DNA of 64,000 bases from Anaeramoeba flamelloides (GCA_027625915.1 JANTQA010000045.1:1302001-1366000), one strand, 5' to 3'. Shown: positions 1 through 12,427, counted from the first letter of the stretch. The notes: generated by a model from the sequence alone, not told the origin. Translations and numbers: made by a program.

Positions 1-54
1 TTCTGAATGGAAAAATTTTTGTTTTACAAATTTATGATAAACGTATTCCTTTTT

Positions 55-330
55 AGTTTTATTAAAATTTCTAAAATGAATTTTATAATCCTATTTTGAT
101 CAAGGCCATCTAATTTTAGTTTTTTTCAAGAAAATAGGATATTTTTTAGTTTTTTTGTTCAGAAATAATGGATATATTGAAGGTATTTTTTTGATTTTAA
201 TATACTTTCTTTTTTTTTAAATTGAAAACTATAAAATAATTCAAATCTTGCTTTTAATTTTTAAATATATTTTCTCTTTCTTTGGGTTGAGTGTTTTCGA
301 ATAGTTTTTTGGAGATTTCGAGAACTCAGC
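55..330 (+). repeat. Repeat family J, copy 1
   Basis: About 275 bp, diverged but collinear with 41165-41445: both contain AATAGGATATTTTTT, a long poorly conserved middle, then CTCTTTGGTTGA-like and GGAGAT-like blocks in the same order. The ends are undefined. Confidence 0.55.
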
Positions 331-385
331 CCCTTTACTTTAATATTTGAATTCTTTTTCTTTATTTTGGGGTAGTTTGATATTC

Positions 386-600
386 TAAAATAGATTTCAA
401 AATTTTTGACTCACTTTATAATGTTAATGGAAGTTGTTTTGAGGGTTTATTCCAGTATTCTTCTCAAAAAAAAAATATTTTCAAATTTTTGGATCAGAAT
501 AATTCTTTTTAATTTTGCAAATTTTAGTTTTATTTTTCTTTTTATTTTTCTTTTTTTTGTTTTTCTTTTTATTTTTCTTTTTTTTTTTTTTTTTTTTTTT

Positions 601-632
<32 letters not shown>

Positions 633-1010
633 GGTAACAGATCATGTGGAAAAAAAAAGATCTTCAAAAAGACAAATAATCACTATGAAAATTGAGACCA
701 TGTAATGTCTTTTAAAATGAATTTAATTATTCATAAAAAATCTTCTTGTTAAACTTTTTTTAAAAACTAAAAGTTCAGTAATAAAAATCCGTAATGCCCA
801 TTTCAAAAATTGTAATTAACTTTTTTTTCGTTTTTGGTTTTATTTTTTTAAAATTTTTAATATATCAGCTTTTTGTATATTTAGAATGATTGAAAAATGA
901 AATAAAAATAAGATTTAATTCTTAATTGTTCTTGAATACTCAACGATATATTTTTTTTTTTTTTCAATTTATTATTTCAGGTGAGTCACAATTTTTGAAA
1001 TAGTGTTTAT
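386..1010 (+). repeat. Repeat family A (GACTCAC ends), copy 1
   Basis: About 625 bp. The left end carries TTTTTGACTCACTTTATAAT and the right end GTGAGTCACAATTTTTGAAA, which are inverted copies of each other. The centre is a T-rich tract, followed by conserved blocks (AAAGACAAATAATCAC, TTCAGTAATAAAAA). The outermost left bases are decayed. Confidence 0.85.
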
Positions 1011-1221
1011 TTGAAAAAATAAATTTGAAAAACAAATTTGTAAAGTATTGTTTTTGGTTAATAATAATAAATAGGGATATTGTAAGATTTTCAAATCGGC
1101 CACTTATTTACCCCTATTCAAATTAACAAAAAATAAAAGAAATATCTTTTAACTATTCTGGAAAAAAAAAATGTCAAATCAGTAAATATTGTAATAAGGT
1201 ATTGTATATTCCATTTTGGTA

Positions 1222-1730
1222 AAAATATTAAATTTCAAAATTGGTCAAATTTCAATTTGTTCAAAATAGTCAATTCCATTGAAATATAATTCTATAGGTA
1301 TTTAAACCCCCCTTTACGGTGGGTTAAGAATATGTTCAGGTAGTTTAGAGTATGCTAGACTATGTCTGGGTGGTTTGGATGGTATGCTAGAAAATTTTAT
1401 CAAGGATTTTGAAAAGAAAATAATTAATTAAGAAACCAATTAGACCTTTGCAACTTGTTTTAAGGGGAAAAAAACTTCCACTTAGCTTTTTGTGTTAGAA
1501 TTGGGTTTTGAAAAACTTTTTAAAAATAATTTAGTATTGTTGATTTCAAGATTTTGGATTTTCTACAATTTAAGTGATAAAATAATCCAAATCGCAAAAT
1601 AGTCTTTTTGATTTTTCCTCCTATAATTATAAAAAACTATTAAAAACTTTCACACCCATGATAATAATCATGAAACTCTTCAAAAATATTAAAAAATTCA
1701 ATTTGACCAATTTTGAAATTTAATAATATA
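1222..1730 (+). repeat. Repeat family B (TTGGTCAAATT ends), copy 1
   Basis: About 510 bp with inverted ends: ATTAAATTTCAAAATTGGTC on the left and its reverse complement on the right. Inside are short G-rich reiterations of the type GGTATG/GTTAGA (about 1315-1395). Collinear with 36075-36600. Confidence 0.82.
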
Positions 1731-2730
1731 CCCTTCCATTTTACCAATATTTTTCCAGTCTTGTTTTGTACATTTTAAAACAAAAACCAAATCCAAAATT
1801 TTGATTTGTTATTAGAATTAAAATATAATTCAAAAATACCAATTTAAACCAAAATTTAATCATGAAAACTTTTACACAATTTGGAGATTTAAATGGTAAA
1901 CATAAGCAAAATTGGAATTTTTTTTAGTTTTTTAATACTATTATTTTTCTATTAGAGTGAAATTCGTTATAAGGACTTTAACAATTAGTAAAAATTCAGT
2001 TCGAGAAATTTCAGTTTAAGAAATCTTTATTGTTGAGAGAAGCGTAAGTAAAAAAATAATTAAAACAGTTTTGTACAAACTACAGCTTTACAATCAAAAT
2101 CTATTTTGATATTTTTTTTCCAGTATAATAAAATATAATTGGTAAAAGTTTTTTTTTTCTTCTTTCAATGTTCTCAACAAGTTTCTTTGGGAAAGGTATC
2201 TTTCTTGTTTGGTCTTGCAAAAAAGAAAAGATTTGTTAAAAATGCATATATTTTCTGATTTATTTTTTTGGTTTATTCGAGGATTAATTTCAAGCATTTA
2301 TATCAACACATTTCTCGATCAAAAACCAAAAATTTAATCAAAAAAAATTCCAAAATTAAAGATTAGCCTTTGATTTAATTTGGGTTCCCTTTCTTTTAAA
2401 AAATTGAGTGAACAAATGATATTTTGGTTTTCAAAGTTTCAAAATCAGTGGTACTCAAAAAATCTTTTACAGTAGATAACTTACAATTATTATTTTCTTA
2501 AAAGTGTTAAAAAAAATTTCGTCAATGGTAATTTGAATTTTGTCTTTATTATCTTGAAATGATTTTGGAGAAGTTTGAATTCGTTGTTCGAGTAAAATAT
2601 GTTCATTTATATTTTTTATATATTGAATATTCATTGATCAAAACAAATAAATGAAGTTTCACTTATCATAAACAAAGAAAATTTTTAATTATCTTAAAAA
2701 AATTAAAAATAGCAAATTTAACAGTTACTT
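1731..2730. other. Gene-free stretch
   Basis: AT-rich, upstream of the tRNA. Only short chance frames. No repeat of the families below recognised. Confidence 0.5.
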
Positions 2731-2852
2731 TCTCGGATAGCTTAGTCGGCAGAGCGCCGTGCTTATAATATTACAAATATACCTTTTAAGATTCACTTCT
2801 TAAATTGCACGAAGATACGCGGAGGTCGAGAGTTCGATCCTCTCTCTGAGAA
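2731..2852 (+). tRNA. trnI-UAU: tRNA-Ile (anticodon UAU) with a 49-nt intron
   Basis: All arms can be drawn. The acceptor stem TCTCGGA (2731-2737) pairs with TCTGAGA (2845-2851), with one G-U. The D stem is GCTT/GAGC. The anticodon stem CCGTG (2757-2761) pairs with CGCGG (2818-2822). The T arm is GAGAG-TTCGATC-CTCTC (2828-2844). The discriminator is A2852. The anticodon loop reads C-T-TAT-A-A once the segment 2768-2816 is removed, so the intron sits right after position 37, the normal place for eukaryotic nuclear tRNA introns. UAU reads the AUA isoleucine codon, and intron-bearing tRNA-Ile(UAU) is common in eukaryotes. The T arm carries the usual internal B-box. A T run of over 20 bases follows at once and should terminate RNA polymerase III. 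Confidence 0.93.
2768..2816 (+). other. tRNA intron
   Basis: 49-nt intron between anticodon-loop positions 37 and 38. It must be removed by the tRNA splicing endonuclease for the anticodon arm to close. The boundaries are inferred from the pairing of the two anticodon half-stems and could shift by one or two bases. Confidence 0.8.
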
Positions 2853-2853
2853 A

Positions 2854-2877
2854 TTTTTTTTTTTTTTTTTTTTTTTT
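2854..2877 (+). terminator. Pol III oligo-T terminator
   Basis: Uninterrupted T run starting two bases after the tRNA discriminator base. Four or more Ts normally stop RNA polymerase III. Confidence 0.75.
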
Positions 2878-5279
2878 GTTTTTTTGAATTTTTCAGATAA
2901 TCAAAAATTTAGAACAAAAAAAACAAAGCAAAAAATAAATTATATTCGAGAGTTTGGGTAAAGGTTTCAAGTTGAATTTTGTTGAAAGTGTTCCTGTTTC
3001 AAAATATTCAACGAACATTCCAATTCAAAGTAATTTTGGTTTGCTAAATATTCCTACGATCTAAAAGAACACAAAAATTAATAGCATTTTGGTTTCTGAA
3101 TTAATTAGACGATCGGAACAAAAGTTTTTAGTGAGGAGGGCGGAAATTTTGGAAGATTTCACAAAGCAATACAAAAAAGTTTTAAAATGTTGGTGGTTTG
3201 TCATTAATTAAAATTTTTTTGGGATTGGAAAGGGATTTGCAGTAATTTCTCAGATTTTTTTTGAAGCTAATTTTTAATTAAAAGGTTTGAACATTGTTAC
3301 CTTTTTGATTTTTATTTTGACAAAAGAAAAGAAAAGAAGTGAAAAGAAAAAAAAAAAAAAATAAAATAAACATTAAAAAGAAGTAACGAACAAACCAATC
3401 CACCAAATTGTTTTAAATTGCCAAAAAAAGAGTTAAAAAATTAAAAGTATTGTCTTGAGGAATTTCTCTTTAACAAACAACAAAAAATGAAAAAAAAAAA
3501 GTCAAAGAAACAAAAATCCATAAACTTACAAAAACAGTGATTTTTCACATTTCCTTGGCAAAGTATTCAATTTCGAAATTAATTATATTTATTGGTACAC
3601 TTTCAAAGATTTCGAAAATACTCTGTCAATTCTTTTTATTACCTTTCCTGAGATCTTTTGTCACTTGGTAAAGAAAGACTGATGACCTAAAAAAATAGTT
3701 TGAACATTTTTTCACTTGAACCAGAAATAATAATCACTTCTTAAACATTCTACGAACTTTTTCAGTTTATACTAAAGTCAAATGTTTCATATGTCTTTCG
3801 CGACAATTTCCGTATTTTTTATTTTTTCTAATTTCCTGTAATAGACACCAAAAATAATATTTTATCTTATGTTATTATTAAAAATTGAATGGGAATTGTT
3901 GATCACTAAATTAATAAAGAAAAAAAAATCAAAGAGAAAAAACTGAAACATTTTTTGCTTATTTATGAAAACATAATTAAAAATCTATTAATTTGGAATT
4001 GAATGAAGAGTTACTGATTGAAATTTGAATTTAAAAAGGTTAAAAAAGTTTAGATAAATCGGTTTTTTGATCATAAGAGATTGATACAAAATAGATTTGT
4101 AATAAAAAACTAAATATATTGAAATACTACAATTTTTCGAAACAGAAGAATGGTATTTTATTTTTTTGGAATAAATTTTTTGGAAAACAACAATTTCAAT
4201 TTCAAATTCTAAAGGATAAAACTTTATTCAGGGAAGAGTAAAATTCGAAAATCGTCTTTAATTGCTTTTTTTGAAGTGAAATTTTTTATTCAAAAATTAA
4301 ATCTATACTGGTACTCGGGGATTTGGTACTCATTTTCATTCATGAGATTTACTTTTTGAGATTATTTATTACAAAGTGGATTTCAAAAATTACAAATACA
4401 CATCAAGAATGAAACTTTTTGTAGCTTGAATGTTTGGTAGTAATTAGATTTTATCTTTTTTTTTTAGTTGAAGAAAAGAACAACAAAGAGCAATTCTTTT
4501 CTCAACACTAGAAAGAATAGTTTAATTTCAATTTTGGTTTAAAAATTATAATGTTTAGGTGGAGTGTTTTCCACTTGGTACAGAAAAACAGGAGTTGTAT
4601 TTTTGTAGGAGAAAAAAAGTTTATATTAAATTTCAATTTTTTCAAAAACATAAAATGGTTTTCTTTATTTATTCTAATTTTAGAAAAAAAACCAGCAAAA
4701 TCAAACCCTTATTGACTGATCTTGAAATGGTTTTGATTTTCGGAACTACAAAATAATAAAAACGATTTAAATATTTTTATTTTTTTTCAATTTTAAAGAA
4801 AAAGATTCTGGGGTTTTGTCGAACTCAAATAGTGAATTGGGGATTGGTTTTAACAATATTCTAATCGAATTTAGCTGTATATATTCATTAAAAGAAATTT
4901 TTTAAAAAAAACATTGTCCCGTATATGTCCCTACGAACCAAAAAACACTAATATGGAAAACAAATCAAATACTTTCCATTAATACAATTCAAAAAACTAA
5001 ATGAAAAAATTAAAAGAAATAAGGTTTCAATTTAACTTATTCTTGAAAACATTATTTGCCAAAATCATTGAATTCACACTTTAAATTATGTATATTTTTA
5101 GATTCAGTATCTTGTTTTAACTCATTTACAAAAACAAATTCTAAATTATGGGGAATTTTCTTTTCACAAAAGGGACTAATTTGGTCCTCAAATGTTTTTT
5201 TTATTTTTAAATGGTAAAATTAAAAAAAAGTTAAACTAAAAGGATAAACTCTCTGAAAAAGCATTCTAATTTAATATAT
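2878..5279. other. Gene-free stretch
   Basis: AT-rich with A and T homopolymers. The longest frames are about 65 codons, lysine/phenylalanine-rich, without coding character. Nothing else seen. Confidence 0.5.
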
Positions 5280-5850
5280 TATCTTATTCTTTTATTTCAA
5301 ACTTTTCTCAACCCAATTTTTCAAAAAAAATATAAAAAAGTGCACACTAATTTCAAAAAATAATTTTGATATTCAAAAGTTGAGAGTGTTTTTATTCTAA
5401 AAAAATTTATCCCAGTGTTTAATTGAATTAAGTATCGAACTTAGATTTCGAAAAATATTAATCAGAAAAAAATAGTGCTTAATTTTATTAAGGACATATT
5501 AAGACATATTATTTAAAATTTCAAAATAAAAAGATCAAAATTTTCCTTCGACTTTCCAAAAAAATTACTACCAAGAATTAAAATAAATTATCAAAGTACC
5601 CAATTCTAAAATGGACACTAATACTATTAATTGTAAAATAAAAAGATCATTATTTTCAGTCAACTTTCCAAAAATCACACATTCCAAGAATTAAAGTAAA
5701 TTATCAAAGTTCTCAATTCTAAAAGGGAATTAATAATTTCACCTGATTTTTAGAAATTATATAAAATTAGAAAGGTTAACTGATTTTGAAAAAACCTTTT
5801 TTGAAAAGTTGAATGAAAATTTTGTTAATTTATTTTGAAACAAATAGCAA
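5280..5850 (+). repeat. Repeat family I, copy 1, with internal tandem duplication
   Basis: Two successive units of about 112 bp (about 5523-5635 and 5636-5745) share AAAATAAAAAGATCA, CAACTTTCCAAAAA, CCAAGAATTAAA and AAATTATCAAAGT in order. The flanking part matches 60340-60850, including GAATGAAAATTTTGT. Confidence 0.65.
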
Positions 5851-6739
5851 AGTTCTTAATCACTGAAAGTTAATTAATAAAAAAACTTACATATACCAAA
5901 ACTTGGAATAGATCTGTTTTTTTGTAACTAGATTATTATTTCTGATAAATTTATAAAACGAGAAAAATGAACTTGAAGTAAACAATAGATCCACAAATTT
6001 TGAAATTTTTATATCTTAAAGTATAAAGACATTCGAAAATACTATTATTGTATTTTTCAAGTAAAATAATTTACACTTTCCTATTCTTTTTGACACATGT
6101 AACTTTAGTAAAGACACACAAAAGTTTTCTTCTTCCTTGGACTATAACTTTTTAATTTTACTAGAGCCGACTGGATTATTTTTTGGTTTGCAAGATCTGA
6201 TAAATTGCAATACAAGTTGGTAAATTTTTACTTGTTTTTTCTTATTGGAATTATTAGGCTCAAGCTTTGAAGAAAGTATTTTGTTGGTTTGAATGTTAAA
6301 AAACTTTGAAAATTTTGTTGTCCTTCAAAATTTTGTTTTTCCTGGACTGTTAGATGTTAAACAGTTTGAAGATTTATAAAATCGGAAATTGACTTTTTAA
6401 AATTATTTGTGATTCATTAGAATTTATCAGTATTTAAAATTTAAATGTGGAACAGTTTTCATTTATAAATAGAGTTTTCCAAAGAGTACGTTGGAATTTG
6501 TGGATTTGTTTGAAGAAAAAAAATGAAAAAAAGTACATAATTTTGACACTTTTGAAACCCAAATACCAATTTTAAAAAATTAAACGAACAAAGTCAGAAG
6601 AATTGAAACGAAACTAGATTTTAACTATTTTAAAAGTTTAAATGTCAGTTTCTTCAATTTAAAATAGTACTATCTAAACAAGCGTAAAGAAGAAATAAAA
6701 TATATGTATTTTTTTTTTCTGATGATGTTATCAAAAAGG

Positions 6740-6990
6740 TATTTTTGGTTGAGACACAAAACACTTAAAAGAGAGATATCATCTTTGATGTTTCAAACAT
6801 AGTCGAGCTTGTATTTAGACTTTCTTCATCTACCTTTCTTCAATGCTTCCTCAAGTAAGGGGTGAACAACTTATCAAACTTCAGTAGAAACTTTTTTATA
6901 ACAGCCAACCAGTCACACCATAAGATTTTGAGTAACCATATCATTTAAGACAGAGAAGTATTTGAATAAAATCATAATTAACACTTGGAT
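6740..6990 (-). pseudogene. Decayed coding stretch, family unknown
   Basis: The base composition is more even than in the flanks. On the minus strand one frame keeps protein-like blocks such as NDMVTQNLMV, VVHPLLEEALKKGR and KSKYKLDYV, followed by NIKDDISLLSVLCL, broken by about five stops within some 80 codons. No splice sites explain the breaks. It looks like the remains of a gene or of a mobile-element protein. I cannot name the family. Confidence 0.3.
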
Positions 6991-7108
6991 CATTCTTAAA
7001 TTCTTGTTTCTAATTTTGGTCATATATAAACAATCAGAGAAATCATTTTTTTTAAATTTTTGCCTTCTTTAGAATATTTCTAAATTTTTTTCAAAACAAA
7101 TATCATTT

Positions 7109-7480
7109 ATGACAGACTTCTTTCAAGAAAGCGATTTTCAAAAAGAAAAAGAAAAAGAAAAAGAAAAAGAAAAAGAAAAAGAAAAGGATAATATATTTAT
7201 TGAAGAAGAAGAAGAAAAGCTTTTACTCAAAGATAAGCAAAAAGAAATAAAAAACAGCTCGAAAGATCAAAAACCAATAATTAAACACAGCAAAAGGAAA
7301 ACCACATTTTTTAGCAATGTCTTTCTGAATTTAAAAACAATTTTAACACCTATTTCAGAAAATGTGAAATGTATGTTGGACTTTTATTTTTTATTTTTTT
7401 TTTTTTTTTTATTGGCACTTTCCCTACTTTTTTTTTTTGTAACGAACCAAATTTGGAAAATAAAACGAAAAGAGAATTAA
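7109..7480 (+). CDS. Hypothetical KE-repeat protein with one hydrophobic segment
   Basis: 123-codon open frame starting at an ATG. Seen in it: a short leader (MTDFFQESDFQ), a Lys-Glu repeat at about residues 12-27 coded by AAAGAA repeats, an acidic stretch, a basic middle (about residues 45-65), and a hydrophobic segment at about residues 90-112 that is mostly Phe because a long T run is read. The C-terminus is basic. KE tracts like this also occur at the N-terminus of the Prp31 gene in this window, which favours a real gene. Against this, the Phe run could simply be an intron pyrimidine tract: GTATGT at 7371 looks like a good 5' splice site. The 3' AGs I tried all give an immediate stop in that phase, so I left it unspliced. 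No family recognised. Confidence 0.4.
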   Translation: MTDFFQESDFQKEKEKEKEKEKEKEKDNIFIEEEEEKLLLKDKQKEIKNSSKDQKPIIKHSKRKTTFFSNVFLNLKTILTPISENVKCMLDFYFLFFFFFLLALSLLFFFVTNQIWKIKRKEN

Positions 7481-8406
7481 ACAAAATTTAAACAACACTT
7501 AAATAAGGAAACCAACAACCAAACATGAAAAACGAAAAACGAAAAACGACAAACAAAAAGCCAAAAACCAAAAACAAAAAACAAAAAACACAAAACATAA
7601 CAACACGACAAAATAACAAAAAACACGGATCATTAAAGTCATTTCAAAAAATTGTGAACAAAAAAGCTTCTGGTAAACCCCGAAAAATAGTTATGTTGGT
7701 GGTTTAATAAACTGTTTTATCGCCACTTTTGCAAACTTTTTTCTCACAATTTTTTAAAATGACTCTAATTTAAGGACCACGTAACCAGTACCTACACCAA
7801 CAAACAACATTTAACCACCACTTTCGTTTGGAAATAGATCAATCAAGGAGAGAAAAAATGCCCAAAAAATTCTTCAAAAACTAAAAATTTTTTATTAATT
7901 TTTCATTATATTTTCTCGAAATTCACGCATTTTGATTATATTTTGAGACGTTTGGTTGATTTATAAATAAAAAAACATAAATTATCAAAAGCAAAATATT
8001 CTTCAAATTTAAAAGAAAACTAACGGAAAAAGAAAAAATTGGGCAAAAATGAATAATTTCTCTTTCCAAAAATTTAGGAAACTAAATTAAAAAAATATTT
8101 AACGACTCCAAAGAATCCGAAATATTGGAACGGTTTTTCCCGGATCTTTTAATTTCTAAACTTGTTTTCAGGGACTAGTCTCTATTATTAATTTTTTTTT
8201 TGATCAATTTCAAAATAAGGATCCCTTATCTAGAAATATGTTTAATATTGAAAATAAACAGGGTTTTCAAATCTAAGTAATTGACAAAAAATTTTCACAA
8301 TCTCTATTAAATTTAGGTAAAAAATTTTAATAGAGATTAATCCCTTAAGATATTTTTTAAAACTATACCGACTTTTTGATAACCTCACACTCTCAAATTA
8401 GCAACT
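7481..8406. other. Gene-free stretch
   Basis: Contains an A-rich CAAAAA/CGAAAAA reiteration (about 7525-7620) that reads as a Lys/Asn/Thr run, then AT-rich DNA. No gene supported. Confidence 0.45.
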
Positions 8407-8654
8407 TAAAGCCCTAGTCCCAGTATAAAAGCAAAAAATGTCAATTTTTTTTGCCAATTTTTTTTGTCAATTTTTTTTTTTCAATATTCTTTTTCAAAAA
8501 CCCCATGAAAAAAAGATTGCCTGAATTGTAAAAATGATTACTATTCAAGCCGAGTCAAATACTTGGTTCAAAACTATAACTTAAAGATATTCCAAAAAAG
8601 TTAATTTAAAAAAAAATGGCCATATTTTGCTTTTAACTGACACTAGGGCTTTTA
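8407..8654. repeat. Small inverted-repeat element
   Basis: About 248 bp bounded by imperfect inverted arms: AAAGCCCTAGTCCCAGT...AAAAGCAAAA at 8407-8437 and its near reverse complement TTTTGCTTTTAACTGACACT...AGGGCTTT at 8624-8654. No coding content. Likely a small non-autonomous element. Confidence 0.55.
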
Positions 8655-9888
8655 ATCTGAACAATCAAAAAAATTTCATTTTTTTGGTTGGAGTCCTAGA
8701 AATTTTCGGCATAAAAGAAAACAACAACCAGTTCACTCAACACTTGGGGTACAAAAAATAACCTTTTAAGGTACTAATATTTTTTAAGGACTACGTTTTA
8801 AGGTGAAACTGGTGAAATTGTGGATAAAAACACTCTTAAAAGACTTTTAAAATAGCGATGAAATTTACTCACACTAAATTTCTTTTACAAAAAAAGGCAA
8901 ATTATCACAACTCTAACAATTTTCACAATTTTTAGCTTTTCTTAATATCCAAGTAAAAATTTGATTTTACAATTTCATAATTTCCATTTCAAATCTACAA
9001 ACACAAAAAACATTTCCAAGCTGTTCTAAATATTGGTTTACAGTTACTTTTACAAGTTTGAAATATTTTCAAATTTGAGCTTGTGCTTGAAAATTCCTTA
9101 AATTACTTTTTTCAAAAAATTTTTCCTTCAAGGATCTATTTGATAAATTTTTTTTTTATTTGTTTTTGTTTTTAATTTTAAAATTACTGCGTTTTTTTAT
9201 CCCATTTCTTCAGAATGAAAATTCGTTTTTAAAAGTAAAAGTAAAATAACACAACAACTAAACACCATCCAGGGTGGAAACTTAGCCCTTAAAAATAAAA
9301 TGAAATCTTGTAAAGATCTTTAAAAACTTTTTTTTTTGTAAATTGTGTTTTGGATGTCATGAAATGGATGAGTAAACCTCAAAGTCTAGAAAATTTATTA
9401 ATTTAAGTCTATTTTTTGAAATCAAAATTTTAAATACTGATAAATTCAAAAAAATTTTTAGAAATGTACTTTGTGGCATTCCATATTAAACAGTTTTTGA
9501 TAAAGAATATTTTGAAGATCAACTAATTTTATAAAAGTTTTAAAATATTTAAACCAATAAAATGCTTTTACTCAAAGCTTTAGGTAAATAAAATTTCAAA
9601 AATGAAAAATGAAGAAAAAATTTACAAATATTTATTTGAATATACCAGTATTTCCAATATAATACTAAAAAAACAAAAAGTAACGTATTATTTTTATTAA
9701 TAATAAAGTTAATTCTTGAAAATGGTGTAATATATTTTTACTTTGATCGGATTTATTGTTTAGGATCAAGTTGAAACACTTAATCTGTACAAGAGAGAAT
9801 TTTGAATTGATTAAATTTGTAACTTCTAATTCAAATAATAGATAAACACAGTCATTAGAAGCATTTTAAATATGATTTATTTTTCGAA
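8655..9888. other. Gene-free stretch
   Basis: AT-rich, no gene and no recognised repeat. Confidence 0.45.
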
Positions 9889-10437
9889 TAAACTATTTTC
9901 CAGTCAAAGGGGCATGGTTGTAATAGGTGAATTACATGTGTTTAAAATGATTTGAATTGATATTAAAAGAAAAAAAATAAATTTTGGAAATTTCAAAATT
10001 TCAATCATTTTTTCACATTTTTATTTGCTTTTTTCTTTTTTTCTTTTCTATTTATTCAACATAATTATTTAGCAATTTTTTTTTTTTTTTAAAGATCAAT
10101 AGTCACAAAGTAAAAGCGTGTTATTCTAAAGTGATTGAAACAGTGAAAATGATTGTAAAAAAATTTTATTGATTTCTATTGGAATTTTATTTGATCTTCT
10201 ATTGAAGATCAAAATGAACATTCTTGTTTTTCTCAATATGATGAATATCCCTAAGAATTTGAGTTTTTTCAATTTTTAAGAAAATATATAGGCTTATTAG
10301 ATTTACTTTATACATATACCAACTATTTCCTGGATGTGTATTATTCTGATTATTTCTTATTTGTTCTTCAAAGGTAAATTATAAAAAATAATTGGTATTT
10401 GGAAAAAATTTGGCCCCTTCAATAGAAACAAAGTTTA
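9889..10437 (+). repeat. Repeat family C (AAAGGGGCC ends), copy 1
   Basis: 549 bp. Left end TAAACTATTTTCCAGTCAAA then GGGGCATGG; right end GGCCCCTTCAATAGAAACA then AAGTTTA, inverted relative to the left. The middle holds ATTGAAGATCAAAATGAACA and GGATGTGTATTATTCTG, shared with copies 2 and 3. Confidence 0.85.
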
Positions 10438-10635
10438 TTTTATATTTTATGTTGTAAAGAATTGATTTTGAAAAAAAAATTTTTTTAAAAAATGTTAATA
10501 ATTTTAATTATTAATATTTTAAATTAAAAATACTTCAAATCAAATCTCAACAAATAAAATTAATTGAAGATCAGGTGATTAAATAAACCTAAATTTGATC
10601 CAAGTTTAACAAAAATTTATAAATAAAATTTCAAT

Positions 10636-11181
10636 CTAAATGATTAACCATTCAAAGTTGCCCAGTTGTAGTGGGATGAATTACATGTGTATAAAGAGTT
10701 TGAATTGAGATTAGAAGAAAAAATTTCTTTTCTGGAAATTTCAAAATTGAGATCACCTTTTCATTTTTTGATTTTTTTTTTTTTCGATTTTTTTTTGAAC
10801 ACTAATTCATTTGCAAATTTTTTTTTTATTGCAAGATCTATAGTTACCAAGTAAAAACGTGTTATTCTAATGTTACTGAAACAGCGAGAATAATTGTAGA
10901 AAAATCATATTAATTTCTATTGGAATTTTTCTTTGATCTTCAATTGAAGATCAAAATGAACATTATTGTTTTTTTCAATTTTTTTGAATATCCCTAAGAA
11001 TTTTAATTTTTCAATTTTCAATAAAATATATTGACTGATTAGATTTACTTTATACAGATACCAACTATTCTTGGATGTGTATTATTCTGCTTATTTCTTA
11101 TTTGTTCTTCAAAGGTCAATTATTAAAAATAATTTGTATTTGGAAAAAAATTTGAAACACCTTTGATAGAAACAAAGTTTA
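10636..11181 (+). repeat. Repeat family C, copy 2
   Basis: Same structure as copy 1, with a more decayed left end (TTCAAAGTTGCCCAG). Lies in direct orientation about 750 bp after copy 1, as half of a tandem segmental duplication. Confidence 0.82.
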
Positions 11182-11370
11182 TTTTATATTTTATGTTAGA
11201 AAGTATTGATTTTGAAAAAAAAAAAAAATAATTTTGTTTGATTAGTATTTTCAATTAAAAATACTTCAAATCAAATCTCAACAAATAAAATTAATAGAGA
11301 AGGCCAGATGGCTAAATAAATCTAAAATTTGGTAGAAATTCAACACGAATTTATAAAATGAAATTCAAAT

Positions 11371-12427
11371 TTATCAACTAGAAATTTTTTTATTCTTTAA
11401 AGTTTCAAAAAAGTCGCTTTCTTGTTTTCAAAATCATTAAAGAAAATGTAAAAAACAATTTTCCAATTTTTAAAAATCATTTGGCCTTAGTCACAAGAAT
11501 TGTACTAACAATTAAAATCATATTTGTCAGAAAAAAAATTGATTTTGAAATTTGAGGATAAAATTACTTAACTCCCAAATATCTTCTATAAAATTTTATT
11601 TGAAAAAAATCAAATTTCATCTTAAAAATAAAACACAGTTTAAGACTAAAAAATTTTTCAATGGATTTAAAAATTTAAGAATTATAACTATCCTTATTAA
11701 AATAATACAAATATTTACCAATATTTTGAATAAATCAATTTTTTGGTTTCACCAATAGCATTATTTCAAAAAAGAAAAACCAAATACTTTTATTAATATT
11801 TGTGGAAATAAATACTATGTTATGGTGTTTTAGTGATGGAAATAGTAATAAACGAAGTAATTTTTTTTATATGTAAGAAATAAAATGGATTTTTATAATT
11901 TTCTTTTTGATAAAAAAATGGAAACAAAAATCTGATCTCACTTAAGAAAAAATTTTCTTATCTGTGTTTCAGAGTTAGATCATAATTTTTTGGTACTTTG
12001 AATATACAAAATTCGTAAGTACTAGAACATCACCAATAACATATTTTAATATTTTGCTCTGTTGTGAAAGACTGATCTCTTAAGTTTTTACTTTTTTTTT
12101 ATTATTTTTTGAATTAGCTTTATTTCTTGCTTTTATTTCTCTTTTCAAGATTTTGTGAAAAATAATTTTTTTTTTTCTTTTTCATTTTAAAAATAAAAAC
12201 TACCCTATGGGTTAAAATCTGACCCAACTTATAACTAGGATAAAAAAACTCTAACCAAAATTTGCGTTTTAGGTAAAGAGGGGGTAATTGTATTGAATGA
12301 CCTCTCTTCAATAATAATATAAAAAAAAATTGTCATTTTTTTCAAAACTGATCTCACTGAAGAAAATTTTGTGAAGACTTTTCAACAACACACTATCTCT
12401 TAACACTTTAGGGATTTTCATCTCGAA
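11371..12427. other. Gene-free stretch upstream of the FAF2-like gene
   Basis: AT-rich. I looked here for UBA and membrane-hairpin exons of the FAF2-like gene and found none. Confidence 0.45.

Larger units (their letters stand above)
9889..11370 (+). repeat. Tandem segmental duplication of about 0.74 kb
   Basis: Similarity between the two C copies continues past their right ends: both are followed by TTTTATATTTTATGTT, a poly-A region, then ACTTCAAATCAAATCTCAAC. The whole unit (repeat plus about 190 bp of flank) is therefore duplicated head to tail. Confidence 0.8.

Noticed and set aside
7525-7707. 60-codon Lys/Asn/Thr-rich frame after the KE-repeat ORF
   Set aside because: It is an A-rich CAAAAA/CGAAAAA reiteration. 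No domain; joining it to the upstream ORF by splicing gives immediate stops.
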